From NCBI GenBank assembly GCA_030765045.1, contig CM060962.1, positions 215,811,031 through 215,875,030 on the forward strand: 64,000 bases of DNA, read 5' to 3'. The notes under the pieces are model-generated. The model worked only from the letters and a program-made list of their open reading frames with translations, made no database searches and was not told where the DNA came from. Source of the DNA: Tenodera sinensis. Its lineage: Eukaryota; Arthropoda; Insecta; Mantodea; Mantidae. Every line of letters starts with the position of its first letter. Position 1 is the stretch's first letter. A program made the translations under genes and the position numbers. Positions 44,701 through 55,527 of the stretch are shown here, piece after piece.

Positions 44701-44957
44701 TTTTTTATTTTGTTACTCATATCTTCACTATATACTGCAACGTGAAAATTATGTTTACATGTCATGCAAACACACTATAACTGGAACTGGTTTGAAATAC
44801 TGTATACAATAAGTATATTGTGCATTGTTGATTTGATTACATTAGTATATTACAGGTTTCATGTTCTCAATCTCTGTTGGCAAGAATTCTCACAGACTTA
44901 ATCTGTAAATATTTGCATAAAAATAAAAGTCTTATAACTGATGTTGTGGCACAGAAC
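44701..44957. other. Unassigned sequence
   Basis: Nothing recognised between the GT run and the hAT element. Confidence 0.4.
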
Positions 44958-45711
44958 CAGCGGCATGAATAATGGCCCCGCAGACCCCATGGCATGGGGG
45001 AGAGCAGGCCCCCAATAATTAGGGGCCCCCAGACTGCCTTTAATAGTTTTCTTAAAAGTTTTCAACCATAGAAAATTGCTAGAAGAAGCACTGGAACAGA
45101 TGCAATTCACTGATGACATACTGACAACAGAAGTGTACCATGTAAGCATTTCCTATCCTTTCTTGCTTAAAAGTGTGAAACAAGCTTACCCCCAAGTGTG
45201 TATGCTCTCAAAAGTATTTGCTATAATATAGAGAAATTCATTAAAGCAAGGTATTTTATTCAAAAAGGTTGTTATAGAAGCCAAGCAAACTACACAGTAA
45301 GTATGACTAGTACCTGTGCAAAAATGTAGTCGATTGGCCAATAAATTGGATTATTTTAGAATTTGGTCATAAGGTATAAACATAAAGCAATATATGTTGA
45401 TCTAACAAGTTGTTCTGTGTTATTGGTTCTGAACAATATCTGAGATACCACAAATAGAAGTTTGCTCGAGTTACCCAGCATATTGACAGGTAACGATTTT
45501 GTTCCATCTGTGCATTATGCATTTAATGAGTGTATGTATTATTTATTTAGGAAAAATAACCATTAGTGTTGGTATGAGGGAGTGTTATTTTAACACTTAT
45601 TCTATGTAAGTAAATATATAATATTTTAATCTCTCCATTTTTAAGCTTTGGTAAGTAGGGCCCCCAACACTTATTTTCAGGGGGGCTCCGAAAACCTTAG
45701 CAATGCCACTG
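44958..45711 (+). mobile_element. Non-autonomous hAT-like element, 754 bp
   Basis: The left tip CAGCGGCATG and right tip CAATGCCACTG are inverted. A C/G-rich subterminal block follows each tip (CAGACCCCATGG..., ...GGGGGGCTCCG). Flanking octamers CACAGAAC and TGCAGAAC match at 6 of 8 positions. No transposase frame is seen. Confidence 0.6.
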
Positions 45712-45989
45712 TGCAGAACCACTGTTGACAATAATAAAATTGATATTTATAACTATCGACACACAACTATTGTTGACAGTAACAATTAGAAAACATATAT
45801 AGCTACTAATTGAAAATAATGCATTCCTTATTTATATTAAAATTGTGAATAACATCATTGGTAAGTTCATTTGTAACACAGGTGCTATAAAACAATCGAG
45901 TATCTTTTGTGTGAGCATCCTGAGGAAAAATTGTTCTTTGCATTAAAATTAAAACAATAATCTAATAGCAATTTACTGCACACTAAATT

Positions 45990-46560
45990 CATGAATTTCC
46001 AAGGGAGGCTGCGGCTCTTCCTTGCCCCCTTCATGATGCCAATGATGGTGAGGCGAAGTATGATACACGGTTATGCTGTTGTATTGGATAATATCTCATA
46101 TGACAGATATTATGTGAATGTATTTCTTTGTTCAACTCTAGAAGACCACAAGAGCGAAAATCAGATATTACTACACCTTCAAATATTTTCTGATGGAGGT
46201 GCTTCACAATTCAAACAGAAGTAAAGTTTTGTGAACATTTCATTTTTGACATCAAAATAGGGTCTAAAGATTAAGGAAATTGAAGCTATTAGCAGTGAAG
46301 CAACAAGATTCTAAAGTAAGAACAAATTAGAAACTAAAAACTTCACTTATCTTAGTAATGTTTGCAAGTTATTTTTTCAAACACTGACTCGAGTTTCGAG
46401 TTGACTCCAACTCATTCTCAAAGCTATACCAAGTTTTTAGTTTCTAATTTGTCCTTACTTTAGAATTTTGGGTCTAAAGAGTTTAAAATGGACATTTTTT
46501 TAATCATCTCAAGGGTGCTGCAGTGAAGCAAGATGTTTGGAACATGGTATCTTTAGAAAA
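45990..46560 (+). pseudogene. Unclassified transposase-like ORF fragment (FSDG...Q type)
   Basis: The frame at 46045..46220 reads SMIHGYAVVLDNISYDRYYVNVF and LQIFSDGGASQFKQK. After a Penelope-tail palindrome (46308..46466), SSQG-A.KQDVWNM continues it. An aspartate in IFSDG-..QFK followed by (S)HGKGA..G is a pattern I recall from uncharacterised repetitive arthropod ORFs with a likely DDE/RNase H-like fold. No element termini are seen. The family name is uncertain. Confidence 0.4.
46308..46466 (+). repeat. Penelope-tail palindrome, copy 3
   Basis: Arms TTCTAAAGTAAGAACAAATT and AATTTGTCCTTACTTTAGAA flank a centre with CGAGTTGACTCCAACTCATT. The sequence TCTAAAG occurs on both outer sides (GGTCTAAAGATT and GGTCTAAAGAGT), suggesting a target duplication. 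Confidence 0.65.
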
Positions 46561-46572
46561 GGAAATAATGTG

Positions 46573-46795
46573 TAGTCACAGTCACAATCACAGTCACAGT
46601 CATCACCATCATCACCATCATCACCATAATAACCATAATCATCATAATCACCATAATTGCCATAATCTACATAATTGCCATAGTCATAATCATCATAATC
46701 GTAATCATAATAACAATTAGAATAATCGTAATACTAATACTAATGGTAATACTAATCATAATACTAATACTAATGCTAATGATAATGATAATAAT
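46573..46795 (+). repeat. (CATAAT)n/(TAATAC)n microsatellite
   Basis: Trinucleotide-phased repeats of CAC/CAT/AAT, then AATACT. An open frame rich in His and Asn is a repeat artefact. Confidence 0.9.
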
Positions 46796-46799
46796 TTGT

Positions 46800-46960
46800 T
46801 GTTTAATGTTGCTGTCAATTGCCAGGATCATATCAGTATCGTCGGTGTGCCGGAATTTTGTCCCACAGGAGTTCTTTTACATGCCAGTAAATCTACTGAC
46901 ATAGAGCTGCAACCTTAGGATCAGTTTGCCAGTTTAATCAATTGAGCCACCCAGATCAAC
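46800..46960 (-). repeat. tRNA-derived SINE (same family as 13070)
   Basis: The minus-strand head GGTGGCTCAATTGATTAAAC and the body words GTCAATTGCCAGGATCATAT and ACATGCCAGTAAATCTACTG match the 13070..13230 copy. Confidence 0.55.
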
Positions 46961-47000
46961 AAATAATAATAAAATAATGTGTAACGCTGAAATGTTTTCA

Positions 47001-49648
47001 CCCTTTAACGCCGAAATAATATTAATTTTTTTAATCACTTTCATTTTTTTATCAGCAACTCATACAGTTTTGTGGAACTCTAATACAAAATAATGAGTCA
47101 TTATAGCGAACCATTTTGTCACAATGGGCCGTGTCCATATGATCACGCTAGGCGCTAGTTTAAGCATTTTAGGCCTAGGTGGCCATACTTCACAACATAT
47201 GCCAAAGTTACAGTGCCAATTATATATTACAATGAAGTGCACTTTAATATTTATAATTCACCTTTAAATGCCTGCAGACATATAACATATGATCACATGA
47301 GCACAAAATTATGTCGCAAGTCCGAGAGTCAAGTCTTTTATAGGGTGTGAAACTCGACAAAACATGGGATACAGAGTCCAACGTTGCATTTTATACACTC
47401 TGTGCGAACAGTGCTGGTGCAATCTTTGCCAGCGCAGCGTCGTCGATTGCAGGCAGCTACAAGATGGTTCTTCCCATCAAGACGAATATCATCACTAACA
47501 CTACAATGTTGAATGCTGTATCTAGAGGTGGCGGGTCGGCCTCTTCCTAATGGTGCAGTTTTGTACTTTTCCAGGTATGTCTGCACAATGTACCGGCGAA
47601 AGTTGAGATGAGATATGTTATTTCCAGATTTTCTTAGAAGTAACCAGGAATTGTGAACCGCTACATCTACCAACCAAGTAAACAGGGACCACCACCACTT
47701 CTTTCCCCGGATCCCAATTCTGTAGTATGAGACATTTTGGTCCATTCTATCAGTTCCGCCCATTCCTGCATTGTAAGCCTGAAATACAGCAGGTCGACTG
47801 ACTCGTACTTTCCGCTTTTCTGCCTGAGAATATCTGGATACTGAAGCAGTTGGCTCAACTCCGTGACATGTAGAAGCTATAGTAACTACAGAGTTGTCTC
47901 TCCAACGTACGATACCTATACCGTCAGAGCTTTTTGCCATGTCGTATGTACCTCGTACCTGATTCTTAATTTCTTTTGAAGGGACGATAGGACAGTTTTT
48001 CGGGTTCTATTTTCCCTAATTGTCCCTGTAGCACCATATCCACATGCTTTCAAATGAGCCAGTAGTTCCATCCCAGTAAAAAGGTTGTCAAAATACAAAC
48101 AGAATGGCAAGTGAACCATATTATTTGGTAGTTCATTGAGCATCTCAACCATCGGTGCAGCACACTTTCCAAAGCGTTCCTCATATTCTGCATTGCCGTT
48201 AGGATTTTTTCCTTGATAAATATCAAAATTTATCAAGTAACCAGAGGGGATGTTTAGACACCAGACCTTATAGCCGAAACGAATGGGTTTTCCACGAATA
48301 AACTGTTTGCAACTATGTCTTCCAAAATACTCCAGCATACACTCATCAAAATCCATATTCTGCTCTGGTCTGAAGTGGGAGATGAATCTTTTCTTCAGCA
48401 TATTCATAAGCGGTCGCAGTTTCCACATCTTGTCGTTCATGTTAGGTTGAGTATTGTCTGCACAGTGAATAGATCAACAAATTTCTAGAAAGCGATCTCT
48501 TCTAATGGCATTTGCAACAAGCATATTCCGCAGATCATCTGATGCTTCCCAATATGACCTTTTACTAGGGACATTATTGTAGCCAGATAAAATAAGTACA
48601 GCGAGGAACATTTTAAATTCCTCTGCTGTTATTTTAGGATCATCATAATTGTTGAATATTGCATATTTCCTGGATTCTTCTATCATAAATTTAATTATTT
48701 CATCATCAAACATGAGTTCGAAACATTCCACGGGTGTTTTGTTAGATAATGATGAATAATCAGCTTCTGGGAATATACCAACCAAACCTCTATTATCATC
48801 CTTAGTCCACACAAAGCTTTTCTTCATATGTTTGCTCTTCTTCTGTGGTGGAGCAAGCGCATTTTCTGAAGTGACATCATCAACTACACCACCTACGCGC
48901 TCATTGTTGGTGAGGACAATTTCTGCTTGGCTAGAAAGCTGGCACCCTGTAAGATTATCAATCTCACCACCACCATCCTCTTCACCAGAATCTTTGTCGG
49001 AGTAGACGTTAGCATCTGGAGGTTCTATAAAAATGCTGTCAACATCTCCTATTGGTTCATCTGATTCTAAAATATCCAAGGCTTCCCGGAGAGTTATATC
49101 CCTGTTAAAAACATATGGAAAGTTATATTCTGTATACCAAGTTTATAGTTTCCTAAATAATAAGTTTTCTTATGGCAACACAACGTCTAAGCCGTGTAAG
49201 GTAACAGAACCGTGAAAATGGACTAAGTCATATATTGCATATATATGCGCCTAGCGTGTTCATATGATCACGCTTCACTTTAGAAGGGTCTAGACCAAAT
49301 ATATGCAGTAACCTATTGTTCTGTTTCATAATAACAGGAACACTAATCATGCCGAAGACCTTTAAAAGTATTTATCACATGATCAAAGTCTAATTGTAAA
49401 CAAAAGAGGAAACTTACTTGAAGCGCACCGACATCTTGCAGCTGTGACAACACTAGCGATAACTAAAAGTTGTGCAACGACAATGTTTGTTTACAGAAGC
49501 CGACAATATGAGTAGATAGGGATACCACACCATTCTGTAGCTGATGTAAATCACCAGCGATACTCTACAGAAGCAGACGACGCATTGGAACGTTGTTAAA
49601 TGGAAAGCGGTAAACCGTGATCATACGAACACGCACGGCGTTAAAGGG
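47001..49648 (-). mobile_element. piggyBac element (PGBD3-like), 2,648 bp, both ends present
   Basis: Terminal inverted repeats are CCCTTTAACGCCG (47001..47013) and its exact complement (49636..49648). The right flank is TTAA (49649..49652). The left flank is TTCA, one change from TTAA. Subterminal inverted boxes CATATGATCACGCTAGGCGC (47136) and the counterpart GCGCCTAGCGTGTTCATATG (49241) are visible. The transposase gene fills the minus strand. Confidence 0.85.
47338..49434 (-). pseudogene. PGBD3-like piggyBac transposase, one stop and one frameshift
   Basis: Exon 1 (49434..49418) encodes MSVRF and part of a Lys codon, then GTAAGT. Exon 2 starts at 49101 after AACAG and gives DITLREALDILESDEPIGD, close to PGBD3 starts. 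An acidic N-terminus follows. Then come YNNVPSKRSYWEA, FDECMLEYFGRHSCKQFIRG (first catalytic Asp region), LYFDNLFTGMELL (second), AGMGGTDRMDQN (third) and a Cys-rich end (CAGKDC...CIKCNVGLCIPCF). A TGA at 48476..48474 and a 1-base loss in an A run at 47996..48000 disable it. About 590 residues otherwise, normal for the family. Confidence 0.85.
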
Positions 49649-49652
49649 TTAA

Positions 49653-50267
49653 AGCTAAAGACATAGGTACCTAGGTATACAGGCCTTTATAATTTGTAGA
49701 ATATTCCAAACTAAAGTGTGACAGATGATGGGATAATATTAACACAGAGAATGGCACAGACAAAATACATAAATTTAAAGCTATTTTGCCTTAAGTTTTT
49801 ACACATCGCCATCATGCAACACTAACTGAAGAAGATTGGGCTACAGTCAATATGAGAACCTCTGCATCACATTCCCATGATTTCCAAATCACCAAAATGA
49901 TTTGTATGTCAATGCATGGACTGGAGAATTGAAATCCCTTGCACCAGAAAGAAAAACAACCATCAATAGGGTAATGGGTAACTGTCATCCAATGATCAGT
50001 GATTATCAGGGTCTATTGTAAAAATAAGACAGACAGATTGATATTGGCCTTGCAAAAAACATTGGAATTTGGTTCCAGTACACCATTTGTTATCAAGAGA
50101 CCATCTATCATACCTTCTGTACCACACCAACTTAAAGGTAGTAACCAACCTGAAAGCGTAGTATTCTTAATAAGTAAAATTATAAGTTCACAGGGGAAGA
50201 AAATATTGATGTAACACTGCTGATTATGCTGCTCTCAATTACCAGTAAGAATATCAGCACTTGTAGC
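49653..50267. other. Unassigned sequence
   Basis: No gene recognised. The last 45 bases resemble a SINE body (GCTGCTCTCAATTACCAG). Confidence 0.4.
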
Positions 50268-50405
50268 CATGGGCATCGTGGACGGGGGACAAGGAGGGCT
50301 GCAGTCCCTCCCCCTTGGTAATGAATGAATTTAATGTACAATAAATTACTGACTATTACACTAATGTTTTAATTTTGATGCAAAGAATAATTTCTTGGAT
50401 TTTTT
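50268..50405 (+). mobile_element. hAT MITE, 5' part
   Basis: CATGGGCATCGTGGACGGGG, a C-rich block (CCCTCCCCCTTGG) and the AATTTTGATGCAAAGAATAA segment match 24368..24540. The right end is missing. Confidence 0.65.
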
Positions 50406-50469
50406 CACAATTTCACCAAACTTGCAGGATTTCTAGTGTTTTACAGAGGGTTGTTTCCTATCTCTGATA

Positions 50470-51440
50470 ACAATTTTGACTTTGTTCCTACTTTACAAGA
50501 AGCCATGTCTCCACCACTGATCATGCTTTGTTTTCCCTTCATCCAAGCAATCACTCTGCACCTCAGTTTCCACTGGAGAAGGCTCTTGGTATTGCAATCA
50601 TGCCCAGAAGTTCCCACTCCCCTTTACAGGCTTTCCAAAGACCATCGCCTATTCGAGAGTGCCTACTTCCTACTGTCCTTTCCAAATGTCCAAAGCAAAA
50701 CATCCATTGGAGGGACATCAGGAGATTTCACTGGCATGTTGCTGAATGGAATGGCGTATATTCCATTTTCCTGCTTCATTCTTTGCAAGACTGCAACAGT
50801 TGAAACAAAGGTGTGACTGGACAGCTTATCTTGGTGCACCCAGACATTGTTTTGGTTTCTTCCATAGAGAGCCAGGATTTCGGTGTGGTAAATTGGGGTG
50901 AGAACTTCATCCGTATAATACTTGGAATTGATCTTGGCCTTTTTAGCAACTCTACGAATCATTAGTTTCCCATTGTAGCAGTAACCAGCGAAGACAATAA
51001 ATCCCTTTGAGAAACTTTCTCGTTATTCTGCATACCACTTTTGAAAATTTTTTCCACCCCTTGGTCAGTAGTAAATTGCATGGGGTTTGTTGCAGTCACT
51101 AAGATACACATATGGCTCAAGTCATGTGACCACAAATTTCCATTTTTCTCCTGCCAGGCGCTTCTCATAGACCTTCTTCTGTTGGTGCAACACTCAAATG
51201 TGTGACATGGCAGCAACTTATGAACTTGACTATTGTTATGTTTCTCCATATTTAAATCCTTGTTTATAATGCTGTTAGCAGTTTTGAGGGATATTCTCAA
51301 TTTGTTTGCAACAGTTTGTTGTGTGGCTGGATTACTACAAGAGATGAGGGCCTTGATCTTCCTTATCATCTCTGGAGAGCATCTGGTAGCAGCTCATGGA
51401 TTTGCCTCTTTTCTTCCATTTAGAGTTAATCCCATGTAAC
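50470..51440 (-). pseudogene. Tc1/mariner-superfamily transposase
   Basis: The minus strand reads MIRKIKALISCSNPATQQTVANKLRIS (N-terminal helix-turn-helix), then MIRRVAKKAKINSKYYTDEVLTPI, VWVHQDKLSSHT (second catalytic Asp region) and YAIPFSNMPVKSPDVPPMD (third). The first catalytic Asp region, expected as VVT-D, is broken around 51110. A frameshift near 50965 joins two frames. It is a dead copy of a mariner-like lineage distinct from those at 9775 and 13520. Confidence 0.75.
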
Positions 51441-51879
51441 CCTTTGCCTTTTTATTCAACATTCAGCTGATACTGTACTTTGACAAAATAAAGTGTCACT
51501 TTTTGCATGCCTCAATAATAGCAGAATAACTATACTGTACATTGAACAGGCAGTAATATAGCCTTCCCAATATAGCTCAATTTGCTTAGGCATAACGGCA
51601 ACTACACACATCACACTACTATGAAGGCAGCACAGTAACTGGCTTGTTTGTTTCACATACGCTTGACCTTGCTGCACACACAGAACCACAGTAATCACAA
51701 TCACAATTTGTTATCAGAGATGGGAAACAACACTTCGTATATTTGCTGGATGAACTTTAAGGACATCATTAATGATGCATTGTTTTCTGAAAATCAGGCT
51801 TCAAGTAACAATATCAGAGATTCCAACATGCACCCCCCCCAGAAACAAAGTCCATAGTGTTTACACTTACTCCACATTT
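51441..51879. other. Unassigned sequence
   Basis: Nothing recognised. Confidence 0.4.
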
Positions 51880-52010
51880 GTCTACTCAGGATAAGGAAAA
51901 ACCCTGGAAAATCCTTATGTATATGACTCACCCTAACCAATATTCAAACTGGGGACCTCTAGAACGCAAGGAAGACACACTACCTCCTCACCACAGAGGC
52001 CAGCCACATA
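51880..52010 (-). repeat. tRNA-derived SINE remnant
   Basis: The minus strand has a diverged B-box region (GGTCCCCAGTTTGAATATTG), then GGTTAGGGTGAGTCATATAC and GGATTTTCCAGGGTTTTTCC. This resembles the 25965..26199 SINE. Confidence 0.5.
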
Positions 52011-52384
52011 CAGTTATTTAGAATTTTAGGTAAAATTTTGACACGTAGCTTTTAAAGTAGAACATTCTTTACTAAAGGGGTTCAATGAGAGTGTCATCAG
52101 ATCTTGATCCTAACAGTGAAGCCATAATGTGAACTTAGAGTACATTCTCACCAAAGAATGGCTGAAAAAGGATTATCAAATGGATGAGTGCCAAAGGGAT
52201 TGCATACACAACCATGATGAAACATGAACTGATATTTCAGGTAAAAGCAGCAAGACTTACTAATATGGCTACTGTGTAATGCTGTGCTGAGCTGGATCGC
52301 AGTACTGCCAGTTGACTGCCAGAAGCACGAGGTAATTTTGTGTGTGAAATGACTAAGTCTGGAAGTTTCAATCACTCTGTTAGA
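52011..52384. other. Unassigned sequence
   Basis: Nothing recognised. Confidence 0.4.
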
Positions 52385-53195
52385 TCATTCCCTAAAGCCT
52401 CACTCCTTATCTTGCCCAAGTTACTATAGTTACTTTCTCATTTTATGGTGGACTGCAGTTTGTTTAGTATTCCAAGCAGTAATTTGAACTTCATTTTGCT
52501 TCCTAGTGGGTTTCAAGTAGTCCTTCCTCTGTGCCTCAAATTCTGTCTGCAGGTCCAGAATCTCATGTTATTGTGCTTTCATCTTGACTAGCTTTGCATA
52601 GTGCCTCTGTCTTCTGATGCAGCTCTTGCTGAATGTCATCATACACCTTCAAGAAAACTCTATCATCATTCTCACAAAGAAAGTGCTTCTGCCAGTGCTT
52701 GTAATCTATGCTCTGCCAAAAGTTTTTGTTTTGCTAATCTTTCTGCATTAAGAGCTGCTTCTTTCAGTTCCTGGTCATGAGCTGCTATTGGCTTCTTACT
52801 CTCCATCCTGTTTTACCAAATCTAGCGATTACTTCCATATGTCTGTTCACTTGTTGGCAACATCCAGCTGCCCATGTAGGTTGGCCAACTCCTTCTACCT
52901 CTTTGTATGAACAGTCAGCTGGTGAATGGCCTCAATCTGTGTTCATTCCACTTCATCATTTGCTACTCTTCAAGTGTTCCACATCCTCGCTTAGGACATC
53001 TAGCTGTTCCTTATGATTTTTTATTGTGCTATCATTCTCCTTAATGCCTATTGCCTCTACATCCCAGGAGCTTTGTACGGTGTCATCAAACAATGGTGAT
53101 ATGTGCAGTCTCATGTAATTCAGCATTATGGAATTCACTGTGATTCCAGATCTGCTTACATTCAGTACACAACCCAGTTTAGAAGAAATTAACAC
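52385..53195 (-). pseudogene. KIF17/OSM-3-like kinesin tail, processed pseudogene
   Basis: The minus strand contains EILDLQTEFEAQRKDYL (52560..52510), RKQNE, then LLLGILNKLQSTIK and NYSNLGKIRSEA (about 52430..52395). This is close to the KIF17 tail (EILDLQSEFE...DYL..IRRQ...NYSNLEKIRRES). Upstream, coiled-coil stretches (IAAHDQELKEAALNAERLAKQK; STIKNHKEQLDVLSEDVEHLK; IEAIHQLTV) extend to about 53190. Several frameshifts and stops occur and no introns are seen. KIF17 is an anterograde ciliary/dendritic motor; only its neck-to-tail part is here, so the copy is 5'-truncated. Confidence 0.55.
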
Positions 53196-53199
53196 AATG

Positions 53200-53683
53200 G
53201 ATGGGGAGAGATGAATAGGAGAAGAATCATTAATGATTTTCTGAAAATGGTGAAAGTGCTGAAAATGGTAAAGCGAAATTGCTGAATAAGAGCAACAGAA
53301 GTAAGAGCACATCTGGAAGAACTCTTGGTCAGGTGATTCATGAAAGAATAGTTTGTAGGTTTTGAACAGTAATGGCTAATATTCCAGAACACCAAGAAGA
53401 AAGCCATGTGTAGGTAAAGTAAACAAGAAAAAGATTTTGGTGTTTGCCAATGAGTGTGTAACAAAGAACAGCGAGTTCTGGAATCATGTGTTATGATCAG
53501 ATGAAAGCAAGTTTAATGTATACTGAGCTGATGGCCAGTTAAAGGTGTGGAGACAGAAGCATACCCAGTGGGATTTTAAACTTACGGTCAAACATTGGGG
53601 TGGCAGAGTATGGGGATGTATGGGATGTGATGTGGGTGAGCTAGCTTTTATTGATGGCAACATGAGTAAGTACAATTAAAACT
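53200..53683 (+). pseudogene. Tc1-like transposase fragment, array copy 1
   Basis: The frames give VIHERIVCRF, ANIPEHQEESH, then EFWNHVL-stop-SDESKFN, GQLKVWRQKHTQWDF and LAFIDGNMSK. This is the DNA-binding-to-catalytic part of a Tc1 transposase. In the WSDESKFN catalytic motif the Trp codon is now TGA. A second TGA precedes ADGQLKVW. It ends abruptly after YN where the array MITE leader begins. Confidence 0.75.
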
Positions 53684-53737
53684 TCTTCTTCTTTGGTCTC
53701 ACAGTCCTTTTAGTATAACCTTGGCCTCCCTGATTAA

Positions 53738-54012
53738 CCCTTTATTGCCTGGTGTGTCTTATAAGATACATTAGCTTTTTTTCCTATTTGTACTAGTTTT
53801 AACTTTTTTTTCCTGCTATATTCTTGTTATACTGTCTGTCACCAATTAAAAATACATATTTGAGACGTTTTGGATTGTAAAAAATTATTTTTTTTACAAT
53901 TTATATTGTAGTGGTTTTTTTTATAAGAAAAGAAGCAAAATCCATGCAACCGCGGTCAAATGATACCCCGCCATCATCCACGCGTGCCACCACACCGATT
54001 ATTTTACGTGGA
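53738..54012 (+). mobile_element. piggyBac-type MITE (array element S), truncated copy S1
   Basis: TTAA (53734..53737) precedes CCCTTTATTGCCTGGTGTG. The copy stops at TTTTACGTGGA, where Tc1 sequence resumes. The tRNA-like part and the right TIR are missing. Confidence 0.65.
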
Positions 54013-54015
54013 TAG

Positions 54016-54500
54016 GGTGAGAGGAATAGGAGAAGAATCATTAATGATTTTCTGAAAATGGTGAAAGTGCTGAAAACGGTAAAGCGAAATTGCTGAATAA
54101 GAGCAACAGAAGTAAGAGCACATCTGGAAGAACATCCTGGTCAGGTGATTCATGAAAGAATAGTTGTAGGTTTTGAACAGTAATGACTAATATCCCAGAA
54201 CGCCAAGAGGAAAGCCATGTGTAGGTAAAGTAAACAAGAAAAAGAGTGTAGTGTTTGCCAATGAGTGTGTAACAAAGAACAGCGAGTTCTGGAATCATGT
54301 GTTATGATCAGATGAAAGCAAGTTTAATGTATACTGAGGTGATGGCCAGTTAAAGGTGTGGAGACAGAAGCATACCCAGTGGGATTTTAAAAATGTGGAA
54401 CTTACGGTCAAACATTGGGGTGGCGGAGTATGGGGATGTATGGGATGTGATGTGGGTGAGCTAGCTTTTATTGATGGCAACATGAGTAAGTACAATTATA
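54016..54500 (+). pseudogene. Tc1-like transposase fragment, array copy 2
   Basis: Same fragment as 53200..53683, with the same two TGA codons. It keeps an extra AAATGTGGA segment (KNVELTVKHWGG), so it is slightly more complete than copy 1. Confidence 0.75.
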
Positions 54501-54557
54501 ACTTCTTCTTCTTTGGTCTCACAGTCCTTTTAGTATAACCTTGGCCTCCATCATTAA

Positions 54558-54996
54558 CCCTTTATTGCCTGGTGTATCTTATAAGATACATTAGCTTTTT
54601 TTCCTATTTGTACTAGTTTTAACTTTTTTTCCTGCTATATTCTTGTTATACTGTCTGTCACCAATTAAAAATACATATTTGAAACGTTTTGGATTGTAAA
54701 AAATTGTTTTTTTGACAATTTATATTGTAGTGCTTTTTTATAAGAAAAGAAGCAAAATCCATGCAACCGCAGTCAAATGACACCCCGTCATCACCCACGC
54801 GTGCCATCACACCGATTATTTTACGTGGGCCCTCCGCGTCCTTTACCACAGGCACATTTGACTGCGGTTGCCGAGACTCGAACTCACGACCTCAGGCTTT
54901 GAGTGCATGGCCAGTGCACTACGTGTTGCATTAACGATCATGGCTATCCAAGCCAGTAGGCTGAAGGTCTCCCAGACCGTCTAATCTAAACCGGTT
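54558..54996 (+). mobile_element. Array element S2 (piggyBac-type MITE, 3' truncated)
   Basis: The left TIR follows TTAA. It runs through the tRNA-like segment and stops at AAACCGGTTC, where the next GGTCTCACAGTCC leader starts. Confidence 0.65.
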
Positions 54997-55043
54997 CTCT
55001 GGTCTCACAGTCCATTTGGTATAACCTTGTCCTCCCTGATTTA

Positions 55044-55482
55044 CCCTTTATTGCCTGGTGTGTCTTATAAGAGACATTAGCTTTTTTTCTTATTTGTACT
55101 AGTTTTAACTTTTTTTCCTGCTATATTCTTGTTATACAGTCTGTCACCAATTAAAAATACATATTTGAGACGTTTTGGATTGTAAAAAATTTCTTTTACA
55201 ATTTATATTGTAGTGTTCTTTTTATAAGAAAAGATGCAAAATCCATGCAACCGCAGACAAATGATACCCCGTCACCATCCACGCGTGCCATCACACCGAT
55301 TATTTTACGTGGGACCTCCCCGTCCATTACCACAGGCACATTTGACTGCGGTTGCCGAGACTCGAACTCACGACCTCAGGCTTTGAGTGCATGGCCAGTG
55401 CACTACGTGTTGAATTAACGATCATGGCTATCCGAGCTAGCAGGCTGAAGGTCTCTCAGACCGCCCAATCTAAACCGGTTCT
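55044..55482 (+). mobile_element. Array element S3 (3' truncated, same junction as S2)
   Basis: The left TIR is preceded by TTTA rather than TTAA. It stops at the same AAACCGGTTC point as S2, so the S2-S3 spacing (486 bp) looks like a tandem duplication of a truncated S. Confidence 0.65.
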
Positions 55483-55527
55483 TTGGTCTCACAGTCCTTT
55501 TGGTATAACCTTGGCCTCCCTGATTAA

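Noticed and set aside
46523..46720. Histidine-rich 65-codon frame that could look like a metal-binding peptide
   Set aside because: It is the translation of a (CATAAT)n-type microsatellite.
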